Shown piece after piece: positions 38,146-46,080 of a stretch of 64,000 nucleotides of DNA (positions are counted from its first letter, which is position 1; each line of letters begins with the position of its first letter). The notes under the pieces were generated by a model. The model did no database searches and was not told the DNA's origin. It was given only the letters and a program-made list of their open reading frames with translations. Source of the stretch: an uncultured Clostridia bacterium (GTDB lineage: Bacteria > Bacillota > Clostridia > TANB77 > CAG-508); assembly GCA_944392805.1 (NCBI GenBank), contig CALXXZ010000005.1:1-64000 (forward strand), read 5' to 3'. Made by a program: the position numbers and the translations under genes.

Positions 38146-38175
38146 AAAACTACTGGAGAAATCCAGTAGTTTTAC
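38146..38175. terminator. bidirectional terminator between M23 peptidase and glmS
   Basis: Perfect 12-bp stem AAAACTACTGGA/TCCAGTAGTTTT with a GAAA tetraloop. A-rich on the left and T-rich on the right, so it works for both convergent genes. Confidence 0.88.
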
Positions 38176-38176
38176 T

Positions 38177-40018
38177 TTATTCAACTGTTACTGATTTAGC
38201 TAAATTTCTAGGTTTATCAACATCTAATCCCTTTTCTTTTGAAATAAAGTAAGAAAGTAATTGAAAAGGAACAATTGAAATTATAGGAGATAAAAACACA
38301 TTAGTATGAGGAATATTGATAACAAAATCAATATTATTACTTGGTAATTCTAGTGATGAAATAACTAGAGTTTTAGCACCACGAGAAATAACCTCTTGAA
38401 TATTACTAATAGTTTTCTCAACTAAATTTTCATCAGTAGTAACACTAATAACAGTAATATCATTTTCAACTAAAGCAATAGGACCATGCTTTAACTCACC
38501 TGCAGCATATGCTTCAGAATGTATATATGAAATTTCTTTTAATTTCAAAGAAGCTTCTAGTGCAGTATTATAATCTACACCTCTACCTAAGAAGAAAACA
38601 TCTTTTTCTTGATATATTTTCTTTGCAAAATCTTTAATATCTTCAGCGCATTTTAATGCTTCTTCAACTTTTGCAGGTAATTCTAAAATATCTTTTTTCA
38701 ATTTAGCAATAACATCTTTTGAAGCAGTTTCTAATATTTCTGCAAAATAAATTGCTAAAATATTTAATAATGTAACTTGTGAAGTATATGCTTTAGTTGA
38801 TGCAACTGCAATTTCAGGACCTGCATGTGTATAAATTGAGAAATCTGCTTCTCTTGTAATTGAACTTCCAATAACATTAGAAATTGCTAGAGTTGTAGCA
38901 CCTTTTGATTTTGATAATTTTAATGCTGCAATAGTATCAGCAGTTTCTCCTGATTGAGAAATGAAAATACATAAAGTATTTTTATCAATAATAGGATTTC
39001 TGTATCTAAACTCTGAAGCAATATCAACAGTAACTGGAATATTACATAAATGTTCAATTGTATTTTTTCCTGTAAGACCTGCATGCATTGCTGTACCACA
39101 GGCAATTATATACATTTTGTTTATAGAAGATAAAAACTCTTTAGAAAAATTTAAATCTTCAAAATTGCAAGGCTCATTTTCTGGTAAGCGAGAACCGATA
39201 GTTTCTCTAATTGCATTTGGTTGTTCATATATTTCTTTTAGCATATAATCTTCAAAACCATTTTTATCAGCAGCACTTGCATTCCATTCAATACTATCAA
39301 CTTTTTTGCTAATTTTATTTAAATTAATATCAAAAAATTCAATATTATCTTTTGAAAGAAGTGCAAATTCATTATCATTTAATAAATAAAAGTCTTTTGT
39401 AAATGATAAAATTGCAGGTATATCAGAAGAAATATAATTTTCTTCAAAACCTTTTCCTATAACAAGTGGGCTGTCTTTTCTAACGACAATCATATTATCA
39501 GGCATATATTTTGAAATAATCTCTAATGCATAACTACCTTTAAAATCTTTGCAAGCAGATTGAACTGCACGCAAAACTCTATATTTATCATCATTATTAT
39601 CTTTTGAATAATAATAATGAATTAGATTAGGGACAATTTCTGTATCAGTTTGAGAATAGAAAGTATATCCTTTTTCTGTCAAAAAATTTCTTAAATCATT
39701 ATAATTTTCAATAATTCCATTATGAACAACAGAAAAAGATTTGCTATTATCCATATGAGGATGTGAATTTTCTTTAGATGGTTTTCCGTGTGTTGCCCAT
39801 CTAGTATGAGCAATACCAATTGTACCATTTAAATCATCAATACCATTTAAATTATATAAATTTTTTACTCTTCCTTTATCTTTCATAATAGATAAACCAT
39901 TTTTTTCAACAGTTGAAATTCCTGCTGAATCATAACCTCTGTATTCTAGTCTTAAAAGACCATTAATAAGTATAGGACTTGCTTTTTTTGTTCCTATATA
40001 TCCAATAATTCCACACAT
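38177..40018 (-). CDS. glmS: glutamine-fructose-6-phosphate aminotransferase
   Basis: Makes glucosamine-6-phosphate from fructose-6-phosphate and glutamine, the first step towards UDP-GlcNAc for the cell wall. At 613 residues it is full length. The N-terminal nucleophile MCGIIGYIG (Cys2) starts the glutaminase domain, with TRWATHGKPSKENSHPH. Two SIS domains follow (IISQ-type IFISQSGETADTIAALK and FFLGRGVDYNTALEASLKLK). The end DKPRNLAKSVTVE is the conserved C-terminus that closes the ammonia channel. It is controlled by a glmS ribozyme in its leader. Confidence 0.98.
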   Translation of the reverse strand: MCGIIGYIGTKKASPILINGLLRLEYRGYDSAGISTVEKNGLSIMKDKGRVKNLYNLNGIDDLNGTIGIAHTRWATHGKPSKENSHPHMDNSKSFSVVHNGIIENYNDLRNFLTEKGYTFYSQTDTEIVPNLIHYYYSKDNNDDKYRVLRAVQSACKDFKGSYALEIISKYMPDNMIVVRKDSPLVIGKGFEENYISSDIPAILSFTKDFYLLNDNEFALLSKDNIEFFDINLNKISKKVDSIEWNASAADKNGFEDYMLKEIYEQPNAIRETIGSRLPENEPCNFEDLNFSKEFLSSINKMYIIACGTAMHAGLTGKNTIEHLCNIPVTVDIASEFRYRNPIIDKNTLCIFISQSGETADTIAALKLSKSKGATTLAISNVIGSSITREADFSIYTHAGPEIAVASTKAYTSQVTLLNILAIYFAEILETASKDVIAKLKKDILELPAKVEEALKCAEDIKDFAKKIYQEKDVFFLGRGVDYNTALEASLKLKEISYIHSEAYAAGELKHGPIALVENDITVISVTTDENLVEKTISNIQEVISRGAKTLVISSLELPSNNIDFVINIPHTNVFLSPIISIVPFQLLSYFISKEKGLDVDKPRNLAKSVTVE

Positions 40019-40084
40019 AGTGAACCTCCTAAAAAATTATTTTGTGGAATTGAAACATACTTAAAAAAGCTTATGTATTAATCT

Positions 40085-40203
40085 TTGTTACAATATTCCT
40101 ATTGTTTTTTAATTAATACTCTGGTTTAAGCTAAACCACTAGAGCATCCGCCGAAATTTTCGATAACTCTAGTCCTCGTCAACACATTAGTGTCCAGGCG
40201 CTT
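40085..40203 (-). ncRNA. glmS ribozyme
   Basis: On the minus strand the leader reads AGCGCCTGGACACTAATGTG, TTGACGAGGACTAGAGTTAT, CGAAAATTCGGCGGATGCTC, TAGTGGTTTAGCTTAAACCA. This contains the conserved glmS ribozyme core elements (AGCGCC, GUUGACGAGGA, UUAUCGAAAAUUCGGCGGAUG) and the P4 region. Self-cleavage is expected just 5' of the first G of GCGCC, complement of position 40201. It senses glucosamine-6-phosphate and destroys the mRNA when product is plentiful. Confidence 0.96.
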
Positions 40204-40253
40204 TAATTTAATAACTCCTTTCGTAAAAAATTTGTATATTTCAAATCTAATGT

Positions 40254-40283
40254 ATTATATTACAAAGAGTGAAAATTTGGCAA
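40254..40283 (-). promoter_or_regulatory. promoter of glmS
   Basis: On the minus strand: TTGCCA (complement of 40278-40283), 18-base spacer, TATAAT (complement of 40254-40259), placing the start of transcription about 45 bases ahead of the ribozyme cleavage site. Confidence 0.65.
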
Positions 40284-40324
40284 TAGAATTCACAAAAAAT
40301 TAACAATTAATAAAATAAAAGTTG

Positions 40325-40353
40325 TTGCAAATTGCATAAGAATAGTGTATCAT
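40325..40353 (+). promoter_or_regulatory. promoter of uvrC
   Basis: TTGCAA (40325-40330), 17-base spacer, TATCAT (40348-40353), divergent from the glmS promoter. Confidence 0.5.
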
Positions 40354-40388
40354 AATAGAGTAAGACAAAATGTAAGGAGGGATGAAAA

Positions 40389-42182
40389 ATGTTTAATATA
40401 GAAGAACAGTTAAAGATGTTACCAGATAAACCAGGTGTGTATATTATGTACAATATTGATAACAAAATAATATACGTAGGAAAAGCAATAAATTTAAAAA
40501 ATAGAGTAAGGTCATATTTTAGAAAAACAGACAAAACTGAAAGAATCAAAAGAATGGTATCACTAATAGACCATTTTGAATATATAGTTGTAGATAATGA
40601 AGCAGAAGCATTAATATTAGAATGTAACTTAATAAAGAAAAATAGACCTAAATTTAATGTATTATTAAAAGATGATAAAACATATCCTTACATAAAAATA
40701 GATGTAAAATCAGATTATCCAAATGTAGTAATAACAAGAAAAATAGTAAATGATGGCTCAAAATATTTTGGACCATATGCAAATCCAGGAGCAGCTAAAG
40801 AAATGCTAGACTTCATAAAACAAAAATATAAAATACGTCAATGTAAAAACTTTCGCTCAGAAACAAGAGCATGTCTAAATTATCATATAAATAGATGTTT
40901 AGGGCCATGTATGGGATATATATCTAAAAAAGACTATAGAGAGCAAATAAATGAAATAATAGATATATTAGAAGGAAAAGTAGATAAAGTATTAAAAGAT
41001 TTAGAAAAGCAAATGCTAGAATCGGCAGGAAAATTAGACTTTGAAAAAGCAGCATATATAAGAGATAGAATGATAGCAATTCAAAGAGTAAATGAAAAAC
41101 AAAAAGTATCAAATATAACAGAAAACAATATAGATGTAATAGGAATAGCAAAATCAGAAATAGAAGCATGTGTAGAAATATTTTTTGTACGAGGAAGCAA
41201 AATGGTAGGAAGAGAACATTACTTCTTTCCAGACCTAAAAGAAATGGAAGATAAAGAAATAATATCAGGATTTATAAAACAATATTATATGGATAATCAA
41301 AATCTTCCAAACAAAATAATGGTAAGAGAAGAACTAGAAGATAAAAATGCAATAGAAGAATGGCTAACAAAAGAAGCAGGAAGAAAAGTAGAAATAAAAT
41401 CACCTAAAAAAGGAGAAAAACTACGTTTTGTAGAAATGGCAGATAATAATGCAAAAATCACTTTAGAAAATAAAGAAAGAGATAGAAGTGAAATATTAGT
41501 AGAATTAAAAGAAGTATTAGGACTAGATAAATTACCAAGAAAAATTGAAACATATGACATTTCAAATATATCAGGAGAATATATAGTTGCAGGAATGTGT
41601 GTAATGATAGATGGAACAATTAAAAGAAATATGTCAAGAAGATTTAAAATAAAAACAGTATATGGACAAGATGACCCAAGATGTATGGAAGAAGTTATAA
41701 CAAGAAGATTGAAACATTCTATAGATAGTACATCAAGTGGATTTGGAAGACTTCCAGATGTAATATTTGCAGATGGTGGAATTACACAGATAAGAGCAAC
41801 TAAAACAGCAATACAAAAATATGAATTAGATATACCTGTTTTTGGAATGGTAAAAAATGATAAACATCAAACTAGAGCATTAATGGATGAAAATAGAAAA
41901 GAACTAGAAATATCAGAAAATCTAAAAAATCTAATAACAAAATTTCAAGATGAAGTTCATGATACTGCAATTTCATATCATAGAAAACTTAGAGATGAAG
42001 CTATTACAAAATCAGAATTAGATGATATAAAAGGAATTGGAAAAGCTAAAAAATTATTACTTCTAAAAGAATTTGGAAGTGTTGAAAAAATCAGAGAAGC
42101 AAAAGAAGAAGATTTAACAAAATTAAGTGGAATTAATAGTAATTTAGCAAAAAATATTTTACAAGAACTAAATAAGAAATAA
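40389..42182 (+). CDS. uvrC: excinuclease ABC subunit C
   Basis: Makes both incisions in nucleotide excision repair, recruited by UvrAB. The 597-residue protein has the GIY-YIG domain at residues about 12-95 (KPGVYIMYNIDNKIIYVGKA). The cysteine-containing LGPCMG segment is followed by a UVR motif near 200 (KLDFEKAAYIRDRMIAIQRV). The RNase H-like nuclease domain includes ETYDISNISGEYIVAGMCVM and PDVIFADGGITQIRA. Tandem helix-hairpin-helix motifs end the protein (ELDDIKGIGKAKKLLLLKEF). It appears monocistronic. Confidence 0.98.
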   Translation: MFNIEEQLKMLPDKPGVYIMYNIDNKIIYVGKAINLKNRVRSYFRKTDKTERIKRMVSLIDHFEYIVVDNEAEALILECNLIKKNRPKFNVLLKDDKTYPYIKIDVKSDYPNVVITRKIVNDGSKYFGPYANPGAAKEMLDFIKQKYKIRQCKNFRSETRACLNYHINRCLGPCMGYISKKDYREQINEIIDILEGKVDKVLKDLEKQMLESAGKLDFEKAAYIRDRMIAIQRVNEKQKVSNITENNIDVIGIAKSEIEACVEIFFVRGSKMVGREHYFFPDLKEMEDKEIISGFIKQYYMDNQNLPNKIMVREELEDKNAIEEWLTKEAGRKVEIKSPKKGEKLRFVEMADNNAKITLENKERDRSEILVELKEVLGLDKLPRKIETYDISNISGEYIVAGMCVMIDGTIKRNMSRRFKIKTVYGQDDPRCMEEVITRRLKHSIDSTSSGFGRLPDVIFADGGITQIRATKTAIQKYELDIPVFGMVKNDKHQTRALMDENRKELEISENLKNLITKFQDEVHDTAISYHRKLRDEAITKSELDDIKGIGKAKKLLLLKEFGSVEKIREAKEEDLTKLSGINSNLAKNILQELNKK

Positions 42183-42290
42183 TAAGCAGTAATTTGTTGG
42201 TTATTGCGATGAAAAGAAAGTATTTTTATGAATATTATTAAAAATCAATCATATATATAATAAGGACAAGTTATAAGGGAGGTTTGTTAT

Positions 42291-42404
42291 ATGAAATTTT
42301 TTAAAAAGCATAAAATGCTTTCTTTTGCTATTTTTTCTTTTGTAGTTTTAACAGGGGTAAACTTTTATATGATATATGAATTATTAAAAGTTATGTTAAT
42401 TTAG
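42291..42404 (+). CDS. small single-pass membrane protein
   Basis: A 37-residue ORF with a strong GGGAGG site 7 bases before ATG 42291. The product is a basic start (MKFFKKHKM) followed by one membrane helix (LSFAIFSFVVLTGVNFYMIY) and a short tail. Its ribosome binding site and textbook topology argue that it is translated. Function unknown. It sits between uvrC and a palindromic repeat. Confidence 0.55.
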   Translation: MKFFKKHKMLSFAIFSFVVLTGVNFYMIYELLKVMLI

Positions 42405-42410
42405 GGTAAT

Positions 42411-42461
42411 TTGGGGACTGTCCCGATTTTTCCATTTTGGAAAAATTGGGACAGTCCCCAA
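42411..42461. repeat. palindromic repeat (GGGACRGTCC family), copy 1
   Basis: Arms TTGGGGACTGTCCC (42411-42424) and GGGACAGTCCCCAA (42448-42461), with an inner ATTTTTCC/GGAAAAAT stem. Much more GC-rich than its surroundings; related copies lie at 43335, 53575 and 56150-56357. Confidence 0.85.
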
Positions 42462-42502
42462 TTTTCCCTGGTAAGCATATAATACAACAGGGGGTAAGAG
42501 AT

Positions 42503-43342
42503 ATGAGAGGATTATGTTTATCAGGAGGAGGAATAAAAGCTGCTGCACACATAGGAGCATTAAAAGCATTTGAAGAAGAAAATATTAAATTTGATTGTGT
42601 ATCAGGAGCATCGTCAGGAAGTATAATAGCGACAATGTATGCACTTGGCTATAGTAGTGATGAAATGTGGAGAATGTTTCAGAAATTAGCACCTAAAATC
42701 AAATATTATCAATGGAGAAATATTTTTAAACTTATATTAGGGTTAATTTTTAAACATCAAATAGTTATTGATGGACTAAATAGTGGAAAAGTAATAGAAA
42801 AAATAATAAGTAATATTTGTTCAGAACAAAAAATATATAATATGAATCAAATAAAAATGCCATTATTAATATCAATGGTTGATTCACAAACAGGAACAGT
42901 TTATATTGCTTCATCAAAAGAAACAAGAGTACAGCTTTTAGATAATACTGAATTTATAACCGATGTACCAATAGGTACAGCAGTTAGAGCAAGTTGTAGT
43001 TTTCCGGTAGTTTTTTCACCTTGTGAATATCAAGATTTACAATTAATAGATGGAGGAACTAGAGAAAATTTACCATGGAAAGGATTAAAAAAGATAGGAG
43101 CAGATGAAGTTTTTGGTATCTCTTTTAATACAATTTTTGAGAAGAAAGATTGTTGTCAAAATCTTATTGATGTTGCAGAAAGAGCAATGGAATTACAAGG
43201 CAGAGAATTATCAGCATATGAAAAATCAGGAATTGATAAATTAATTACTATTAATATGAAAAAAGTATCTTTATTAGATTCTTCTAAAATGAATGAATTG
43301 TATCAATTAGGATATGAGCAGACTAAGAAACAAATGCACTAA
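42503..43342 (+). CDS. patatin-like phospholipase
   Basis: The 279-residue serine lipase is cytoplasmic or peripheral. ATG 42503 is chosen, since the longer reading begins inside the palindromic repeat. The family's four blocks are present: oxyanion loop RGLCLSGGGIKAAAHIGALK, nucleophile CVSGASSGSIIATMYALGY (GxSxG), AVRASCSFPVVFSPCEY, and the catalytic Asp in LQLIDGGTRENLPWKGLKK. It resembles the RssA/YchK subgroup; substrate unknown. Its last codons and stop lie in a second repeat copy, so both ends of the gene are bounded by this repeat family. Confidence 0.9.
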   Translation: MRGLCLSGGGIKAAAHIGALKAFEEENIKFDCVSGASSGSIIATMYALGYSSDEMWRMFQKLAPKIKYYQWRNIFKLILGLIFKHQIVIDGLNSGKVIEKIISNICSEQKIYNMNQIKMPLLISMVDSQTGTVYIASSKETRVQLLDNTEFITDVPIGTAVRASCSFPVVFSPCEYQDLQLIDGGTRENLPWKGLKKIGADEVFGISFNTIFEKKDCCQNLIDVAERAMELQGRELSAYEKSGIDKLITINMKKVSLLDSSKMNELYQLGYEQTKKQMH

Positions 43343-43389
43343 AGAGGACCGTCCCTTTCAAAAAGGGACGGTCCTCTTTAGTGCATTTT
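43335..43389. repeat. palindromic repeat (GGGACRGTCC family), copy 2, also terminator
   Basis: Perfect 21-bp arms: TGCACTAAAGAGGACCGTCC plus C (43335-43355) and its complement (43365-43385), loop TTTCAAAAA, followed by TTTT. It contains the patatin stop codon and probably terminates that gene. Confidence 0.9.
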
Positions 43390-43449
43390 AAACAGTTGAA
43401 AAAATATAAAAAATAATGTATAATAGCTAAGATAGAAAGAGAGGAATAT

Positions 43450-44307
43450 ATGAATATAGCAAATAATTGGAAAGATTATAAAATATTAGACATGGCAGAC
43501 GGACAAAAATTGGAAAAATGGGGAGATGTAATACTATCAAGACCAGATCCACAAATAATATGGAAAGAAAAAACATATCCAGAAAAATGGAAAAATATAA
43601 ATGCAACATATCATAGAAGTAAAACAGGTGGAGGAGCTTGGGAATATAACAAAAAGGTGCCACAACAATGGCAAATAAAATACAAGGAATTAACATTCAA
43701 TATAAAACCAATGGGATTTAAACATACAGGTTTATTTCCAGAGCAAGCAGTTAACTGGGATTGGATGATTGACAAAATAAAAAATGCAAAAAGAGAAATA
43801 AAAGTATTGAATTTATTTGCATATACAGGAGGAGCAACAGTAGCTTGTAGTTATGCTGGTGCATCAGTTTGTCATGTAGACAGTTCAAAAGGAATGGTAA
43901 CATGGGCAAAAGAAAATATTATAGCATCAGGTTTAGAAAAAAGACCTGTAAGATATATTGTAGATGATGTTGTAAAATTTGTTAACAGAGAAATAAGAAG
44001 AGGTAACAAATATGATGCGATAATAATGGACCCACCTTCATATGGAAGAGGAGCAAATGGAGAAGTATGGCAATTTGAAAATAATATATATGATTTAGTA
44101 GAATTATGTACAAAAGTACTTTCAGGTAAACCACTATTCTTTTTAATAAATTCATATACAACAGGAATATCAAGTAAGGTATTAGAAAATATTTTAAATT
44201 TAACAATAAAAAATAAAGGAAAAGTGACATCAGGAGAAATTGGACTTCCTATGGAAAATTCAAAATTAGTATTACCATGTGGAATATATGGAAGGTGGGA
44301 ATGCTAA
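43450..44307 (+). CDS. class I SAM-dependent methyltransferase (RlmI-like)
   Basis: The 285-residue methyltransferase resembles the catalytic half of COG1092/RlmI rRNA cytosine methyltransferases but lacks their N-terminal PUA domain. SAM motif I is VLNLFAYTGGATVACSYAGA near 118, motif II CHVDSSKGMVTWAKEN, and the catalytic DPPSYGRGANGEVWQF near 194. The SAM-binding FPEQAVNWDWM precedes them. The probable substrate is rRNA. Its 3' end adjoins the next gene, also an rRNA modifier, so they form a small RNA-modification operon. Confidence 0.87.
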   Translation: MNIANNWKDYKILDMADGQKLEKWGDVILSRPDPQIIWKEKTYPEKWKNINATYHRSKTGGGAWEYNKKVPQQWQIKYKELTFNIKPMGFKHTGLFPEQAVNWDWMIDKIKNAKREIKVLNLFAYTGGATVACSYAGASVCHVDSSKGMVTWAKENIIASGLEKRPVRYIVDDVVKFVNREIRRGNKYDAIIMDPPSYGRGANGEVWQFENNIYDLVELCTKVLSGKPLFFLINSYTTGISSKVLENILNLTIKNKGKVTSGEIGLPMENSKLVLPCGIYGRWEC

Positions 44308-44309
44308 GA

Positions 44310-44990
44310 ATGGAAGTAATATTTGAAGATAATCATATAATTGTAGTGAAAAAACAGCCTAATATTCCATCACAATCAGATAAAACTGAAGATATGGATA
44401 TGCTAACAATGGTGAAAGAATATATAAAAGAAAAATATAAAAAACCTGGAAATGTATATCTAGGATTAGTGCATAGATTAGATAGACCAGTAGGTGGAGT
44501 TATGATATTTGCTAAAACTTCAAAAGCTGCATCAAGACTTAGTGAACAAGTAAGAGAAAAGATATTTAAAAAGAAATATCTAGCAGTTGTAGATGGTAAA
44601 TTTGAAGAAAAAAATGGAACATTAGAAGATTATTTATATAAAGATGAAAGAAATAATATAAGTAAAGTAGTAAATAAAGATAAGAAAAATGCCAAACTTG
44701 CTAAATTAGATTATGAAGTTTTAACATATAATGAAGTAAAAAATTTAAGTTTAGTAAAAGTAAATTTACACACAGGAAGACATCATCAAATAAGAGTACA
44801 ACTGGCACATGCAGGACACAGTATTTTTGGAGACCAAAAATATGGAACAAGAGGACAAGGAAAACAAATTGCTCTATGGGCATATGAGCTTACAATTCAA
44901 CATCCTATTACAAAGGAAGAAATGACATTTAAGTGTTTACCAGAAAGTAATGGTACATGGTGTATATTAAAAGAAATCCAGTCAATTTAA
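44310..44990 (+). CDS. RluA-family pseudouridine synthase
   Basis: A second RluA paralogue of 226 residues without an S4 domain. ATG 44310 gives the usual family opening EVIFEDNHIIVVKKQPNIPS; ATG 44301 is an in-frame alternative overlapping the previous stop. The active-site block is LGLVHRLDRPVGGVMIFAKT, and RHHQIRVQLAHAGHSIFGDQ with KYG is present. It acts on 23S rRNA or tRNA uridines. It is coupled to the RlmI-like gene. Confidence 0.9.
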   Translation: MEVIFEDNHIIVVKKQPNIPSQSDKTEDMDMLTMVKEYIKEKYKKPGNVYLGLVHRLDRPVGGVMIFAKTSKAASRLSEQVREKIFKKKYLAVVDGKFEEKNGTLEDYLYKDERNNISKVVNKDKKNAKLAKLDYEVLTYNEVKNLSLVKVNLHTGRHHQIRVQLAHAGHSIFGDQKYGTRGQGKQIALWAYELTIQHPITKEEMTFKCLPESNGTWCILKEIQSI

Positions 44991-45008
44991 ACTGGATTTT
45001 TTACTTTT
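44974..45008 (+). terminator. terminator of the RNA-modification operon
   Basis: Stem AAATCCAGT/ACTGGATTT around the stop codon, with TTTTTT following. Confidence 0.82.
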
Positions 45009-45037
45009 GATTATGTAAATTTTACGAAACGTTTAAA

Positions 45038-45078
45038 TTCTTATATGAAAATGAAAAAACTATTTTTTCGTATAAGAA
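45038..45078. promoter_or_regulatory. inverted repeat upstream of agrB
   Basis: Arms TTCTTATATGAAAA (45038-45051) and TTTTCGTATAAGAA (45065-45078), 14 bases with one mismatch. Nearby are AT-rich elements such as TGTAAATTTTACGAAACG and CATTTTGTAAAAG. It is a candidate binding site for the LytTR regulator or another control element of agrBD. Confidence 0.45.
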
Positions 45079-45166
45079 AATAGACATTTTGTAAAAGATT
45101 TATCAAAAATGCAAAATAAAGTGATAAATTAAACTAGTACTTAAGATAAGAAATGAGGTGAGAAAA

Positions 45167-45778
45167 ATGATAGATAAATTCTGTACATTTCTAACCAATA
45201 AAATTAGAAAAGAAATGCCAGAAGTAGATGACGAAAGGGCAGAAATCATAATGTATGGACTCCAAAATATAATTGGAGAATTACCTAAAGGTATTATCAT
45301 TTTACTCATAGCATATTTATTAGGATTATTTAAATTAACATTATTGGCAATTTTATTTATAGCACCATATAGATGTGTTTCAGGTGGTGTACACATGAAG
45401 ACACATCTAGGATGCATAATTTATACACTTATTCTATATAGTGGTACAGCATTAATAGGAAAATATGTTGTGTTAACAGGAACAATAAAATATGTAACAG
45501 CATTTATAATATGGACATTTTGTATGGTAATGATAAAACTATATGCTCCAGCTGATACAGAGAATGTGCCAATACTTAGAAAAAAGGAGAGATTACAAAA
45601 ACAGATATTTTCATATATAATTCTAAGTGTAGAATTTGTAATAGCATTAGTAATAAATAATTCTATTATAACAAGTATTATAATATTCGGAAGTTTAATA
45701 CAGACATTTACAATAACAAGATTTGCATATAACATTACAAAAAATAAATATGGATATGAAGTATATGCAAATGCATAA
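45167..45778 (+). CDS. agrB: accessory gene regulator B (AgrB) peptidase
   Basis: Membrane cysteine protease that processes and cyclises the AgrD peptide. The 203-residue protein starts at ATG 45167 with TGAGGTGAG upstream. The catalytic pair is H76 and C83 in CVSGGVHMKTHLGC, at almost the same positions as in S. aureus AgrB. Several membrane helices follow (about 40-68, 82-105, 110-128, 148-190). It is followed 70 bases later by a short AgrD-type ORF, supporting the assignment. Confidence 0.92.
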   Translation: MIDKFCTFLTNKIRKEMPEVDDERAEIIMYGLQNIIGELPKGIIILLIAYLLGLFKLTLLAILFIAPYRCVSGGVHMKTHLGCIIYTLILYSGTALIGKYVVLTGTIKYVTAFIIWTFCMVMIKLYAPADTENVPILRKKERLQKQIFSYIILSVEFVIALVINNSIITSIIIFGSLIQTFTITRFAYNITKNKYGYEVYANA

Positions 45779-45787
45779 TAGTTAATG

Positions 45788-45814
45788 TAAGAATTTGTAC
45801 CGGTGAAATTCTTA
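45788..45814 (+). other. hairpin between agrB and agrD
   Basis: Stem TAAGAATTT/AAATTCTTA with loop GTACCGGTG, no T-run. It may process or stabilise the transcript so that agrD mRNA exceeds agrB. Confidence 0.4.
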
Positions 45815-45846
45815 TGTTATATAATTTTACTAAAGAAGGGGGAATT

Positions 45847-45969
45847 ATGATGATTAAATTTTTAGCAAAGGTGGCAGAAAAATATGCAAAAGCAACAAAT
45901 ACTGCATGTTTAGTATTCTGGATAGGACATCAACCTAAAATGCCAGCATCTTTAATAAAAAAAGACTAA
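45847..45969 (+). CDS. agrD: AgrD-type cyclic lactone autoinducer peptide precursor
   Basis: A 40-residue peptide behind GAAGGGGG. It has the three parts of AgrD: an amphipathic basic leader (MMIKFLAKVAEKYAKATNTA), a core with a single cysteine (CLVFWIG), and the conserved acid/proline tail motif HQPKMPASLIKKD recognised by AgrB. In C. perfringens the core CLWFT is followed by HQPEEP. By analogy cleavage before HQP would give a thiolactone of C21 to G27, but a smaller ring is possible. It lies directly downstream of agrB on the same strand. Confidence 0.87.
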   Translation: MMIKFLAKVAEKYAKATNTACLVFWIGHQPKMPASLIKKD

Positions 45970-46032
45970 TTCCTAAATAAAAGTAATCAAAATAAATTGT
46001 TTACTTAAATATTATAAATTCAATTCAAAATA

Positions 46033-46064
46033 AGAGACTTCAAAAATGAAGCTCTCTTTTTTTA
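46033..46064. terminator. terminator between agrD and the convergent kinase gene
   Basis: Stem AGAGA-CTTCA/TGAAG-C-TCTCT with loop AAAA, followed by TTTTTTT on the + strand; the A-rich left side gives a weaker T-run on the - strand. Confidence 0.75.
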
Positions 46065-46080
46065 ATAATAAAAGAAGTGT

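Noticed and set aside
42437..42502. N-terminal extension of the patatin protein
   Set aside because: The extra 22 codons are translated from the palindromic repeat; ATG 42503 gives the normal family start.
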